DNA from: Rhizobium sp. CCGE 510
Lineage (GTDB): Bacteria; Pseudomonadota; Alphaproteobacteria; Rhizobiales; Rhizobiaceae
Length of the DNA stretch: 64,000 bases
Assembly: GCF_000292525.1 (NCBI RefSeq)
Contig: NZ_AEYF01000015.1
Span: 186,001 to 250,000, forward strand
Direction: 5' to 3'
A model generated the notes under the pieces. It ran no database searches, had not been told where the DNA came from, and worked only from the letters and a program-made list of their open reading frames with translations. Below, piece by piece: positions 45,803-55,471 of the stretch. The position numbers and the translations under genes were made by a program. How positions within the stretch are numbered: the first letter of the stretch is position 1; each line of letters begins with the position of its first letter.

Positions 45803-46812
45803 AGTCCTCGCTGAAGACGCTGGCATATCGCCTGGCGCCGCAATTGATCGCGCTCGCTGTCATTCTTCTGTTAAATTTCATAACGTCACCGCAGTTTTTT
45901 AATGTCGTGGTTCAAAATGGTCGGCTCTATGGCAGCCTGATCGACGTGCTGAACCGCGGCGCGCCGGTGGCACTGTTGGCGATCGGCATGACGCTGGTGA
46001 TTGCCACCAAGGGCATCGATCTATCGGTCGGTGCGGTCGTCGCCATCTGCGGCGCCGTCGCGGCCTCGTCGATTGTCGCTGGAAATTCAGTTGCCTACAC
46101 CGTCATCCTGACGCTGGCGATCGGCATTGCCTGCGGCGTCTGGAACGGTTTCCTCGTGGCAGTCCTCAATATCCAGCCGATCATCGCCACGTTGGTGCTG
46201 ATGGTCGCCGGCCGCGGCATCGCCCAGCTGATCACCGAAGGCGCCATCCTGACCTTCAACGATGACGGCCTGACCTTCTTCGGCAGCGGTTCCATGGCCC
46301 TGCTGCCGATGCCTGTCGTCATCTGGCTGCTCGTCGGTCTGCTCGTCATCCTGCTCGTCCGCCGAACGGCGCTCGGCATGCTGATCGAGGCCGTCGGCAT
46401 CAATCGCCGCGCCAGCACGCTCTCCGGCATTCAAACGCCGGTGCTGCTGATGGCGGTCTATATGCTGAGCGGGCTCTGCGCTTCGATTGCGGGCATCATC
46501 GTCGCCGCCGACATCAAGGGCGCCGACGCCAACAATGCCGGTCTCTGGCTCGAACTCGACGCCATCCTCGCCGTCGTCGTCGGCGGCAATTCGCTGCTCG
46601 GCGGTCGCTTCAGCATCCTCGGATCGCTGATCGGCGCGATGATCATCCAGGCGGTGAATACCGGCATCCTGTCCTCCGGCTTCCCGCCTGAATTCAACCT
46701 GATCATCAAGGCCGTCATTATTATCGTCATCCTCGTCATCCAGTCGCCAGCGGTGCAATCGCTTGCCATCTTCGCCAGCCGCCGGCAGAGCGGCAGGGAG
46801 CAGCCGAAATGA
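45799..46812 (+). CDS. ytfT: Galactofuranose-type ABC transporter permease YtfT-like
   Basis: A 337-aa CUT2 permease. It includes GAPVALLAIGMTLVIATKGIDLSVGAVVAICGAV near residue 55, the family's most conserved segment, and LDAILAVVVGGNSLLGGRFSILGSLIGA near residue 250. Eight to ten membrane spans are apparent. It overlaps both neighbours by four bases (ATGA). Confidence 0.92.
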   Translation: MKSSLKTLAYRLAPQLIALAVILLLNFITSPQFFNVVVQNGRLYGSLIDVLNRGAPVALLAIGMTLVIATKGIDLSVGAVVAICGAVAASSIVAGNSVAYTVILTLAIGIACGVWNGFLVAVLNIQPIIATLVLMVAGRGIAQLITEGAILTFNDDGLTFFGSGSMALLPMPVVIWLLVGLLVILLVRRTALGMLIEAVGINRRASTLSGIQTPVLLMAVYMLSGLCASIAGIIVAADIKGADANNAGLWLELDAILAVVVGGNSLLGGRFSILGSLIGAMIIQAVNTGILSSGFPPEFNLIIKAVIIIVILVIQSPAVQSLAIFASRRQSGREQPK

Positions 46813-47777
46813 ACTCCAAATACCTGCCGCTGCTTGCGACCATCGTCATCTTCGTGCTCGCCTATGCCGGCTGCACGCTGCAATATCCGAACATGCTGTC
46901 GACGCGCGTCATCGGCAATCTTTTGACCGACAACGCCTTTCTCGGCATTGCCGCCGTCGGCATGACCTTCGTCATCATTTCGGGCGGCATCGATCTGTCG
47001 ATCGGATCGGTCATTGCCTTCACCGGCGTCTTCCTTGCGGTGATCCTGCAGAACACCTCGATCCACCCGCTGCTTGCCTTCGCGCTGGTGCTCGTCGTCA
47101 CCACCGCCTTCGGCGCGGTCATGGGCGCAATCATCCACTATCTCGAAATGCCGGCCTTCATCGTCACGCTTGCCGGCATGTTCCTGGCGCGCGGCATGGC
47201 CTTCGTGCTCTCGATCGACAGCATCCCGATCGACCACGAATATTATTCGACGCTGACCAGCCTCTATTACCGTCTGCCTGGAGGCGGCCGGCTGACGCTG
47301 ATCGGCGGCATCATGCTTCTGGTCTTTGCCGTCGGCATCTTCATCGCCCAACGCACCCGTTTCGGCACCAACGTCTATGCCCTTGGCGGCGGCCCGCAGA
47401 CGGCGCGGCTGATGGGTGTGCCTGTGGGACGCACGACTATCCAGATCTATGCGCTGTCGGGCTTTCTGGCAGGCCTATCCGGGATCGTTTTTTCGCTGTA
47501 CACCTCTGCCGGATATTCTCTTGCAGCAGTCGGCGTCGAACTCGATGCTATTGCGGCGGTCGTCATCGGGGGGACGCTGCTGACCGGAGGAGCGGGATTC
47601 GTGGCGGGAACCTTGATCGGTATCCTGATCCAGGGGCTCATTCAGACCTACATCACCTTCGACGGTACGCTGTCGAGCTGGTGGACCAAGATCCTGATTG
47701 GCCTTCTGCTGTTTGCATTCATCCTGATGCAGAAAGCCATCCTGTTCGTTTCCGGTCTGAACAAGAGGTACGCCTGA
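46809..47777 (+). CDS. yjfF: Galactofuranose-type ABC transporter permease YjfF-like
   Basis: The second CUT2 permease (322 aa). GMTFVIISGGIDLSIGSVIAFTGV near residue 57 and LDAIAAVVIGGTLLTGGAGFVAGTLIG near residue 245 are the matching conserved segments. The order ytfQ, ytfR, ytfT, yjfF is the same as in E. coli, which supports the galactofuranose assignment. The regulator gene begins 16 bp later. Confidence 0.92.
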   Translation: MNSKYLPLLATIVIFVLAYAGCTLQYPNMLSTRVIGNLLTDNAFLGIAAVGMTFVIISGGIDLSIGSVIAFTGVFLAVILQNTSIHPLLAFALVLVVTTAFGAVMGAIIHYLEMPAFIVTLAGMFLARGMAFVLSIDSIPIDHEYYSTLTSLYYRLPGGGRLTLIGGIMLLVFAVGIFIAQRTRFGTNVYALGGGPQTARLMGVPVGRTTIQIYALSGFLAGLSGIVFSLYTSAGYSLAAVGVELDAIAAVVIGGTLLTGGAGFVAGTLIGILIQGLIQTYITFDGTLSSWWTKILIGLLLFAFILMQKAILFVSGLNKRYA

Positions 47778-47792
47778 GGGGAGAGGGATCGC

Positions 47793-48578
47793 TTGCGCAA
47801 CAAATTGGACGAGACCCGCAAGACGGGACGCAGAGCCCGGACGAGCCACGCGCAGGTGGTCGACGAACTCGGCAAGGGTATCGTCGCCGGGACCTATCCC
47901 GTCGGCTCGATCCTGCCTGGCGACACCGAACTGGCGCAACGCTTCAAGGTGTCCCGCACCGTCTTGCGTGAGACGATGAAGACACTTGCCGCCAAGGGCA
48001 TGGTCGTCGCCAAGGCGCGGGTCGGCACGCGTGTGACCGAGAAGAACCTCTGGAACATGTTCGACAGCGAGATCATCGCCTGGCACTTCGACAATGGCGT
48101 GACGGAAGAGTTCCTGCTGCAGCTCTACGATATTCGTCTCGCCATCGAACCCTTCGCCGCCGGTCTCGTCGCCGAGCGGGCGAATGCCGAAGATATCGAG
48201 ACGCTGCGCGAACTGGCGCTCGAGATGGCCGCGAGCGGCCATACTGCCGACAGCCTGGCACTCGCCGACCTTAACTTTCACCTGGCGCTCGCCGAGGCCT
48301 CGCACAATCCCTTCATGCGCACCTTGGGCAGCCTGATCGAGGCGGCCCTGGTCGGCATGTTCCGCATGAGCACGCCGCCATCCGAAAACGGCTTCGCCGA
48401 TATCGCCGACACACATATGCGCATCGTCGACGCGATCGTTGCCGGCGACAGCCTTGCGGCGCGCCGCGCGATGGAGCTTGTCATCCTGGACGGCCGCCAT
48501 CATGTGCACGAGGCCTTCGCCGCCCGCGGTTCGGAGACCGTCATAGTGCCGATTTCGGCCGAAATTTCACACCTGTAA
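47793..48578 (+). CDS. GntR-family regulator of the galactofuranose-type operon (FCD subfamily)
   Basis: A 261-aa regulator. The wHTH is at about residues 15-80 ([33 protein letters not shown]) and the FCD domain at about 100-240 ([20 protein letters not shown]). It resembles DgoR/YjjM-type sugar-acid regulators. No suitable ATG exists; the TTG at 47793 is preceded by GGGGAGAGGG and fits. The location at the end of the transporter operon, 16 bp after yjfF, points to feedback control of the operon by the imported sugar or a metabolite. Confidence 0.88.
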   Translation: MRNKLDETRKTGRRARTSHAQVVDELGKGIVAGTYPVGSILPGDTELAQRFKVSRTVLRETMKTLAAKGMVVAKARVGTRVTEKNLWNMFDSEIIAWHFDNGVTEEFLLQLYDIRLAIEPFAAGLVAERANAEDIETLRELALEMAASGHTADSLALADLNFHLALAEASHNPFMRTLGSLIEAALVGMFRMSTPPSENGFADIADTHMRIVDAIVAGDSLAARRAMELVILDGRHHVHEAFAARGSETVIVPISAEISHL

Positions 48579-48593
48579 AGACTTTGCTGATCT

Positions 48594-48696
48594 GAGAGCG
48601 CCGCGCGTCTTTTTCGGGCGCGCAACGGACGCTGCACGACTTTCAATCCACGCATCGTGCTTTCCGAAAATCGATTCCGATTTCTGGAATTATGCA
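48594..48696 (-). repeat. Rhizobial intergenic repeat, copy C (inverted)
   Basis: The third copy of the roughly 100-bp element, in inverse orientation. Read on the minus strand it begins TGCATAATTC, then AAATCGGAATCGATTT, a diverged middle, a GCAGCGTCC segment and the GACGCGCGGCGCT end. It fills the gap between the regulator and glmU. The GCGCGTCTTTTTCGGGCGCGC hairpin on the plus strand could act as a transcription terminator for the operon. Confidence 0.75.
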
Positions 48697-48744
48697 GTAA
48701 GAGGCAAGAAAGCCGCCTCATGGCGCGGATTCGCGGAGCACATC

Positions 48745-50106
48745 ATGGAACGCACTTGTCTTGCCGTCATCCTTGCCGCCGGTGACAGCACGCGAATGAA
48801 ATCCTCGAAATCGAAGGTGCTGCATCCGGTTGCCGGCCGGCCGATGATTGCCCATGTGGTCGAGGCGGTCGCCTCCGCCGGCATCTCGTCCGTCGCACTC
48901 GTCGTCGGCCGCGATGCCGAGGACGTGGCAAAGGCAGCAAGCATTGGCGGTGTCGGCATCGAATCCTGCCTGCAGAAGGAACGCCTCGGCACCGGCCACG
49001 CGGTATTGGCGGCGCGCGAAGCGATTGCCAAGGGTTACGACGATATCCTCGTCACCTATGGCGACGTACCGCTGCAGACCGACGGTCCCCTCAAGGCCGC
49101 CCGCCAGGGCCTTGCCGATGGCAGCGATATCGTCGTCATCGGCTTCCACACCGACCGCCCGACCGGCTACGGCCGCCTGCTCGTCAAGGACGGCGAACTC
49201 ATCGCCATCCGCGAGGAGAAGGACGCCACCGATGCCGAGCGCACCGTCACCTGGTGCAACAGCGGACTGATGGCGATCAACGGCCGCAAGGCACTCGATC
49301 TGCTCTCACGCATCGGCAACGACAACGCCAAGGGCGAATTTTATCTGACCGATCTCGTCGAGATCGCCCGTTCGCTCGGCGGGCGTGTCACCGCCGTCGA
49401 TGCCCCTGAAATCGAGATGACCGGCTGCAACACCCGAGCCGAACTCGCTGTCATCGAGCGCTTCTGGCAGCAGCGCCGCCGCCACCAGATGATGCTGGCC
49501 GGCGTCACCATGATCGCGCCGGAAACCGTTTTTCTCTCCTACGACACAGTCATCGGCCAGGATGCGCTGATCGAGCCGAATGTGGTCTTCGGTCCCGGCG
49601 CGGTGATCGACAGCAGCGCTGTCATCCATGCCTTCTCGCATATCGAAGGTGCTCATGTCAGTCAGGGTGCGACCGTCGGCCCCTTCGCGCGGCTGCGGCC
49701 GGGTGCCGATCTCGGCAACGGCGCCAAGGTCGGCAATTTCTGCGAGGTCAAGAATGGCCGGATCGGCGAGGGCGCCAAGGTCAACCACCTCACTTATATC
49801 GGCGATGCCGTCATCGGCGCCGGCAGCAATATCGGCGCCGGCACGATCACCTGCAATTATGATGGCGTCAACAAGAGCGAGACGGTGATCGGCGAAAACG
49901 CCTTCATCGGTTCCAACTCCTCGCTGGTCGCGCCGGTGACGATCGGCGACGGCGCCTATATCGCTTCCGGCAGCGTCATCACCGTGAATGTGCCGGCCGA
50001 TGCGCTGGCGCTCGGCCGCGCCCGCCAGGAGATCAAGCCCGGCCGCGCGACACTGCTGCGCGAGCGGGCGCTCGCCATCAAGACGGCGAAGAAGGCCAAG
50101 GCTTGA
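48745..50106 (+). CDS. glmU: Bifunctional N-acetylglucosamine-1-phosphate uridyltransferase / glucosamine-1-phosphate acetyltransferase
   Basis: GlmU makes UDP-GlcNAc for peptidoglycan, lipopolysaccharide and Nod-factor precursors in two steps. The 453-aa protein has the N-terminal nucleotidyltransferase domain ([18 protein letters not shown], residues 9-26) with TYGDVPLQ around residue 108. The C-terminal left-handed beta-helix of hexapeptide repeats begins at about 250 ([11 protein letters not shown]...), including [23 protein letters not shown] and [13 protein letters not shown]. Length is normal. It precedes glmS by 196 bp; together they cover Fru-6-P to UDP-GlcNAc, apart from GlmM. Confidence 0.97.
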   Translation: MERTCLAVILAAGDSTRMKSSKSKVLHPVAGRPMIAHVVEAVASAGISSVALVVGRDAEDVAKAASIGGVGIESCLQKERLGTGHAVLAAREAIAKGYDDILVTYGDVPLQTDGPLKAARQGLADGSDIVVIGFHTDRPTGYGRLLVKDGELIAIREEKDATDAERTVTWCNSGLMAINGRKALDLLSRIGNDNAKGEFYLTDLVEIARSLGGRVTAVDAPEIEMTGCNTRAELAVIERFWQQRRRHQMMLAGVTMIAPETVFLSYDTVIGQDALIEPNVVFGPGAVIDSSAVIHAFSHIEGAHVSQGATVGPFARLRPGADLGNGAKVGNFCEVKNGRIGEGAKVNHLTYIGDAVIGAGSNIGAGTITCNYDGVNKSETVIGENAFIGSNSSLVAPVTIGDGAYIASGSVITVNVPADALALGRARQEIKPGRATLLRERALAIKTAKKAKA

Positions 50107-50265
50107 GGGCGCTCTGCGTAACTGGCGGAAATTCAAAGTGACCGCCGAGGTGATTGAGAAATAAGCGGAAATGATTAGGACTGGCCTCGTTATTTGGGCC
50201 AAAAGCAATTCCAGCAAAAGTGCGCAGCGGTTTTGCGTCCGGAAATTGCGCGAAGAAAACAGAAA

Positions 50266-50287
50266 GAGCATTTCCTCAAAAATGCTC
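50266..50287 (+). promoter_or_regulatory. Hairpin in the glmS leader
   Basis: A perfect eight-pair stem, GAGCATTT / AAATGCTC, with a CCTCAA loop lies 15 bp before the glmS ATG, directly adjoining its GGGTGGGG ribosome site. No run of T follows, so it is not a typical terminator. It may influence access to the ribosome site or be an mRNA-stability element. No glmS ribozyme core was recognised. Confidence 0.45.
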
Positions 50288-50302
50288 GGGTGGGGATATT
50301 GT

Positions 50303-52129
50303 ATGTGCGGCATTGTCGGGATCGTCGGAACTCAGCCTGTTGCCGGGCGCCTGGTCGATGCGCTGAAGCGCCTGGAATATCGCGGTTATGATTCCGCCGG
50401 CGTCGCCACCATCCATGACGGCGTGATGGATCGCCGCCGCGCCGAAGGCAAGCTGTTCAATCTGGAAAAACGCCTCGACGCCGAACCGCTGCCGGGTGTG
50501 GTTGGCATCGCCCATACGCGCTGGGCGACCCACGGCGTTCCCAACGAAACCAATGCCCATCCCCATTTCGTCGAAGGTGTCGCCGTCGTCCATAACGGCA
50601 TCATCGAGAATTTCTCCGAGCTTCGCGACGAACTGACCGCCGAGGGTTCGGTCTTTGAAACCCAGACCGATACCGAGGTCGTCGCTCAGCTGATGGCCAA
50701 ATACCTGCGCGAGGGCCTGGAGCCGCGCGCCGCAATGTTGCAGATGCTGAACCGACTGACCGGCGCCTATGCGCTGGCCGTCATGCTCAAGGCCGATCCC
50801 GGCACGATCATGGCCGCCCGTTCGGGCCCGCCGCTTGCGGTCGGTTATGGCCGCGGCGAGATGTTCCTGGGTTCGGATGCGATTGCGCTGTCGCCCTTCA
50901 CCAACGAGATCACCTATCTCGTCGACGGCGATTGTGCCGTTCTCACCCGCGACAGCGTCGCCGTCATCGATTTCGCCGGCAAGCCGGTCAAGCGCGCCCG
51001 GCAGATCTCGCAGGCGACCGCCTATGTCGTCGACAAGGGCAACCACCGCCATTTCATGGAAAAGGAAATCTACGAACAGCCGGAGGTGATCTCCCACGCA
51101 CTCAGCCATTACGTCGATTTCGCCGAGAACACGATTGGCGCCAATGCCGCGGCGATCGACTTCAAGGCGGCGACCGGCCTGGCGATCTCGGCCTGCGGCA
51201 CAGCCTATCTCGCCGGCCTCGTCGGCAAATACTGGTTCGAGCGCTATGCCCGTCTGCCGGTCGAGATCGACGTCGCCTCCGAATTCCGCTACCGCGAAAT
51301 GCCGCTGTCGCCATCGCAGGCAGCGCTCTTCATCTCGCAATCAGGCGAAACCGCCGATACATTGGCATCACTGCGCTATTGCCGCGACAACGGCCTGAAG
51401 ATCGGCGCCGTCGTCAATGTCCGCGAATCGACGATCGCGCGCGAATCCGACGCCGTCTTCCCGATCATGGCCGGCCCCGAAATCGGCGTCGCCTCGACCA
51501 AGGCCTTCACCTGCCAGCTGGCCGTGCTGGCATCGCTGGCGATCGGCGCCGGCAAGGCGCGCGGCACGGTGAGTGCCGATGAGGAGAGGGCGCTGGTGCG
51601 CCATCTGGCCGAAATGCCGCGCATCATGAGCCGGGTGCTGAACCTTATCCAGCCGCAGATGGAAAGCCTGGCGCGGGAGCTGTCGAAGTGCAAGGACGTG
51701 CTCTATCTCGGCCGCGGCACCAGCTTCCCGCTTGCCATGGAAGGCGCGCTGAAGCTCAAGGAAATCTCCTATATCCATGCCGAAGGTTATGCTGCCGGCG
51801 AGTTGAAGCACGGACCGATCGCACTGATCGACGAGAACATGCCGGTCATCGTCATCGCTCCCTACGACCGCTTCTTCGAAAAGACCGTCTCGAACATGCA
51901 GGAGGTTGCAGCCCGCGGCGGCCGCATCATCTTCATCACTGACGAGGCGGGTGCGGCGGCCTCGAAACTGCCGACCATGGCGACCATCACCCTGCCGGTT
52001 GTCGACGAAATCATCGCGCCGATGATCTTCTCGCTGCCGATCCAGCTGCTCGCCTATCACACCGCCGTCTTCATGGGCACCGATGTCGACCAGCCACGCA
52101 ATCTGGCGAAATCCGTGACCGTGGAATAA
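50303..52129 (+). CDS. glmS: Glutamine-fructose-6-phosphate aminotransferase (isomerising)
   Basis: GlmS transfers the amide of glutamine to fructose-6-phosphate to give glucosamine-6-phosphate, the first step of amino-sugar synthesis. The 608-aa protein begins MCGIVGIVG, so C2 is the N-terminal nucleophile after Met removal. The glutaminase domain includes HTRWATHGVPNETNAHPH. Two SIS domains follow (ISACGTAYLAGLVGKYW; LGRGTSFPLAMEGALKLKEISYIHAEGYAAGELKHGPIALID), and the protein ends PRNLAKSVTVE as usual. I chose the ATG at 50303 since C2 must follow Met; the frame is open much further upstream without meaning. Confidence 0.97.
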   Translation: MCGIVGIVGTQPVAGRLVDALKRLEYRGYDSAGVATIHDGVMDRRRAEGKLFNLEKRLDAEPLPGVVGIAHTRWATHGVPNETNAHPHFVEGVAVVHNGIIENFSELRDELTAEGSVFETQTDTEVVAQLMAKYLREGLEPRAAMLQMLNRLTGAYALAVMLKADPGTIMAARSGPPLAVGYGRGEMFLGSDAIALSPFTNEITYLVDGDCAVLTRDSVAVIDFAGKPVKRARQISQATAYVVDKGNHRHFMEKEIYEQPEVISHALSHYVDFAENTIGANAAAIDFKAATGLAISACGTAYLAGLVGKYWFERYARLPVEIDVASEFRYREMPLSPSQAALFISQSGETADTLASLRYCRDNGLKIGAVVNVRESTIARESDAVFPIMAGPEIGVASTKAFTCQLAVLASLAIGAGKARGTVSADEERALVRHLAEMPRIMSRVLNLIQPQMESLARELSKCKDVLYLGRGTSFPLAMEGALKLKEISYIHAEGYAAGELKHGPIALIDENMPVIVIAPYDRFFEKTVSNMQEVAARGGRIIFITDEAGAAASKLPTMATITLPVVDEIIAPMIFSLPIQLLAYHTAVFMGTDVDQPRNLAKSVTVE

Positions 52130-52263
52130 GCCTGTAACGACCCGATCTTCGCTTCGAAACATATTGTGCCGGGCCCCGAATTCTGGCAATTTTGGTCGGC
52201 GGACAAGGGGGAAGGGCCGGCGTACCGGCCTGTCCAGGACTGAGATGGAGTTCATCAGTAGAG

Positions 52264-52971
52264 ATGACCGACAACACCCCCAGAATGCCGGTGGCGACCC
52301 GGTTAAGGAACAATTTTCTCGCAGGCCTGATCATCTGCGCGCCGATCGCCATTACCATCTGGCTGACCTGGACCTTCATCCACTGGTCTGACAGCTGGGT
52401 CAGGCCCTATATTCCGGCGCGTTGGAACCCGGAAAGCTATCTCAATTTCGCCATTCCCGGTTTCGGTCTGCTGACCGCCATCGTGTTGATCACCGTCGTC
52501 GGCTTTCTCGGCAAGAACCTGATCGGCCAGAGCATCGTCCGTTTCGGCGAATCGATCGTCCAGCGCATGCCGCTGGTGCGCACGATCTATAGAAGCGTGA
52601 AGCAGATTTTCGAAACCGTGCTGAAGGAACAGGCGAATTCCTTCAAGAAGGTCGGCCTCATCGAATATCCCGGTCCCGGCCTCTGGGCGCTGGTCTTCAT
52701 CGCCACCGATGCCAAGGGCGAGATCGCGTCGAAGTTCAACGCCATGGGCCAGGATATGGTCGCCGTCTTCCTGCCGCCGACGCCGGTGCCGACGGCCGGT
52801 TTCCTCGTCTTCGTGCCGCGCGATAAGATCGTCATGCTCGACATGAGCCCGGAAGACGCCGCCAAATTCCTGATTTCCGGCGGTCTCGTCGCCCCCGGAC
52901 ACAAGCCGTCCGAGCCGAAGCAGAAACATTTGCCGCGGCCAAAGCCGGTGGCGGTTTCTAAAGCCGACTAA
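52264..52971 (+). CDS. DUF502 family inner-membrane protein
   Basis: A 235-aa protein. Membrane spans lie at about residues 17-38 (NFLAGLIICAPIAITIWLTWTF) and 70-92 (LTAIVLITVVGFLG). The DUF502 core follows: IVQRMPLVRTIYRSVKQIFETVL, then VGLIEYPGPGLWALVFIATD and FLPPTPVPTAGFLVFVPRDKIVMLDMSPEDAAKFLISGG. Function is not established. In Rhizobiales it regularly sits beside recG. The ATG at 52264 has only a weak ribosome site. The gene's stop codon overlaps that of the convergent recG (CTAA at 52968-52971). Confidence 0.88.
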   Translation: MTDNTPRMPVATRLRNNFLAGLIICAPIAITIWLTWTFIHWSDSWVRPYIPARWNPESYLNFAIPGFGLLTAIVLITVVGFLGKNLIGQSIVRFGESIVQRMPLVRTIYRSVKQIFETVLKEQANSFKKVGLIEYPGPGLWALVFIATDAKGEIASKFNAMGQDMVAVFLPPTPVPTAGFLVFVPRDKIVMLDMSPEDAAKFLISGGLVAPGHKPSEPKQKHLPRPKPVAVSKAD

Positions 52972-55073
52972 CCAGCCCTGAGAAAACGGATCGCCTCGTC
53001 GCGGCGGAAGAGATAGAGCAGGGTACGGATCGCCGTTCCCCTGTCACTGGTCAATTCCGGATCGCGCTCGATGAGATAGGCCGCGTCCTTGCGGGCGATT
53101 TCCAAGAGGTCGGCATGCGCCTCGAGGCTGGCGATGCGGAAGCCCGGCGTGCCGGACTGGCGGGTGCCGAGCAATTCGCCTTCGCCGCGCAGCTTCAGGT
53201 CCTCCTCGGCGATGCGGAAACCGTCCTCGGTCTCGCGCATGATCGACAGCCTGGCATGGCCGGTTTCGCCGAGCGGCCCTTTGTAGAGAAGGATGCAGGT
53301 CGAAGCCTCGTCGCCGCGCCCGACGCGGCCGCGCAGCTGATGCAATTGTGCCAGGCCGAAGCGTTCGGCATGCTCGATCACCATGATCGTCGCATCCGGC
53401 ACGTCGACGCCGACCTCGACGACGGTGGTGGCGACCAGAAGACGGGTTTCGCCGTTCTTGAACGCCATCATCGCCGCGTCCTTCTCCGGGCCGCTCATCC
53501 GGCCGTGGATGAGGCCGACATTAGGACCGAGTGCCGAGACCAGCGTCGCATGCCGCTCCTCGGCCGACATCAAGTCGAGCTCTTCGGACTCTTCGACCAG
53601 CGGGCAGATCCAGTAGGCCTTTTTGCCCTCGACAATTGCGCTTTGAAGCCGCCCGACGATTTCGCCGGTGCGTTCCATCGGCACGGTGATCGTCTGGATC
53701 GGCTTGCGGCCGGCCGGTTTCTCGGTGAGTTTGGAAACATCCATATCGCCGAAGGCGGCAAGCACCAGCGTGCGCGGGATCGGCGTCGCCGTCATCACCA
53801 GCATATGCGGCGAGATGCCCTTGGCGGTCAGCCTCAAGCGCTGATGCACGCCGAAACGGTGCTGCTCGTCGACCACGGCCAGCATCAGCTTTGCGTAGGT
53901 GACGCTATCCTGGAACAGCGCATGCGTGCCGATGATGATCTGCGCTGCGCCCGAGGCGATGCGCTCGAGGATGTCCTCCCGCTCACGTCCCTTGGTGCGG
54001 CCGGTCAGGATCTCGATGCCGAGCCCGGCGGAGGCGGCGAATTTTGAAATCGTCGCATGGTGCTGCCGTGCCAGGATTTCGGTCGGCGCCATCAGCACGG
54101 CCTGGCCGCCGCTCTCGATGACCGCCGCCATCGCCATCAGCGCCACCAGCGTCTTGCCGGAGCCGACATCGCCCTGCAGCAGCCGCAGCATGCGCTCGGC
54201 TCTGGCCATGTCCTTTAAGACCTCGGCGATCGCCTCGTTCTGGCTTGATGTGAGCGAGAAGGGCAGGGACTTCAGGATCTTGCCGCTGATGTCTCCCGTC
54301 GCATGCACCGGCTGGGCCGCCATCTTGCGCAGCCTCTGCCGCACCAGGCTCAGCGACAGCTGACCGGCGAGGAATTCGTCATAGGCAAGTCGCCGCCGGG
54401 CAGGGGCCTGCGCGTCGATATCGGCAGGGTCGCGTGGCTCGTGCAGCATATGGAAGCTGTCGCGGATCGACGGCAGGCCCTCTCTCTGCGTCAAGGCGAG
54501 ATCGATCCATTCCGGCAATTCAGGAAAACGCGGCAGGGCAGCGTCGATGATCTTGCGCAGCGTCTTCGGCGAAAGCCCCGCCGTCAGCGGATAGATCGGC
54601 TCGACGAGCGGCAGGTTCTCTGCCTCCTCCGCCCTGACGATATAATCGGGATGCACCATCGAGACGCGGCCGTTGAACCAGTCGACCTTGCCACTGACCG
54701 TCACCTCCGTATCGATCGGCAGCTGTTTTTCCAGCCAGGCGGCCTGGCCGCGGAAGAAGACCAGCGCCAGCTCGCCGGTCTCGTCATGCAGGAAAACGCG
54801 GTAGGGGTTATTGCTCTTGCCGCGCGGCGGCACCTGGTGCCGGTCGACGCGCGCGGTGATGGTCACGATCGCGCCCTGCGGCGCGCGGGCGATACCCGGC
54901 TGGTTGCGCCGGTCGATCAGCGAAAAAGGCGCGTGGAAGATCAGATCGATGACCCGGCAATCCTCCAGCGTCTCGCGCCCGAGCAGCTTGACCAGTAGGT
55001 CGGCGATCTTCGGGCCGACGCCCGGAAGGCCTGAAATTGGGGAAAACAGAGGATCGAGAATGGCGGGGCGCAT
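52968..55073 (-). CDS. recG: ATP-dependent DNA helicase RecG
   Basis: RecG remodels stalled replication forks and branch-migrates Holliday junctions. The 701-aa protein has an N-terminal wedge (OB-fold) domain at about 60-160. The helicase core follows, with Walker A GDVGSGKT (residues 301-308), VVDEQHRFGVHQR (motif II) and TATPIPRTL (motif III). The second RecA domain contains VGLIHGRMSGPEKDAAMMAF and QLRGRVGRGDEAS, and the C-terminal segment is typical. I chose the ATG at 55073 over an upstream open extension. It is divergent from sdhE. Confidence 0.96.
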   Translation of the reverse strand: MRPAILDPLFSPISGLPGVGPKIADLLVKLLGRETLEDCRVIDLIFHAPFSLIDRRNQPGIARAPQGAIVTITARVDRHQVPPRGKSNNPYRVFLHDETGELALVFFRGQAAWLEKQLPIDTEVTVSGKVDWFNGRVSMVHPDYIVRAEEAENLPLVEPIYPLTAGLSPKTLRKIIDAALPRFPELPEWIDLALTQREGLPSIRDSFHMLHEPRDPADIDAQAPARRRLAYDEFLAGQLSLSLVRQRLRKMAAQPVHATGDISGKILKSLPFSLTSSQNEAIAEVLKDMARAERMLRLLQGDVGSGKTLVALMAMAAVIESGGQAVLMAPTEILARQHHATISKFAASAGLGIEILTGRTKGREREDILERIASGAAQIIIGTHALFQDSVTYAKLMLAVVDEQHRFGVHQRLRLTAKGISPHMLVMTATPIPRTLVLAAFGDMDVSKLTEKPAGRKPIQTITVPMERTGEIVGRLQSAIVEGKKAYWICPLVEESEELDLMSAEERHATLVSALGPNVGLIHGRMSGPEKDAAMMAFKNGETRLLVATTVVEVGVDVPDATIMVIEHAERFGLAQLHQLRGRVGRGDEASTCILLYKGPLGETGHARLSIMRETEDGFRIAEEDLKLRGEGELLGTRQSGTPGFRIASLEAHADLLEIARKDAAYLIERDPELTSDRGTAIRTLLYLFRRDEAIRFLRAG

Positions 55074-55165
55074 GCTGCCAAAATGCGATGAACAATGCGG
55101 CCTTGGCAAGGCTGACAAGCCGCTTTCCAGGGTCTATAGAGGCGCATCAACAGGAAGGTAATGCC

Positions 55166-55471
55166 ATGACAGGTGTCACGCTCACCAGTGCCGGTCTCGA
55201 CCCGCGCCGACGCCGGATCCTTTTCCGCTGCTGGCACCGCGGCATCCGCGAGATGGACCTGGTCTTCGGCCAGTTCGCCGAAGCCGAGATTGCGACGCTG
55301 TCGGAGGAAGAGCTCGACGAATTCGAGACGATCATGGCGGAAGAGGACAATGATCTCGTTCGCTGGATCATGGGAACATGGCCTGTGCCTGAGCGTTTCC
55401 AGACACCGATGTTTACCCGCCTTGCCGCCTACACCCCCGATTTCGACAAGCCCCTCAGGACGCCGGAATGA
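55166..55471 (+). CDS. sdhE: Succinate dehydrogenase assembly factor (FAD assembly factor SdhE)
   Basis: SdhE helps insert the covalent FAD into SdhA. The 101-aa protein shows the family core: RRRRILFRCWHRGIREMDLVFGQFAE, with the RG motif (HRGIREMD), and EELDEFETIMAEEDNDLVRWIMGTWPVPE. Five helices are expected. I chose the ATG at 55166, with GGAAGG upstream; the open frame upstream overlaps recG and is not credible. The stop overlaps the mfd start, so the two are coupled. The recG / sdhE-mfd order is typical for Rhizobiales. Confidence 0.95.
   Translation: MTGVTLTSAGLDPRRRRILFRCWHRGIREMDLVFGQFAEAEIATLSEEELDEFETIMAEEDNDLVRWIMGTWPVPERFQTPMFTRLAAYTPDFDKPLRTPE

Noticed and set aside
50107..50302. 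glmS ribozyme or riboswitch
   Set aside because: Only one simple hairpin is visible; the conserved core and pseudoknot elements of the glmS ribozyme were not found.
52205..52235. GC-rich hairpin (GGCCGG-CGTA-CCGGCC) after glmS
   Set aside because: No run of T follows and it lies just before the DUF502 gene; it may be structural, but evidence for a terminator is missing.
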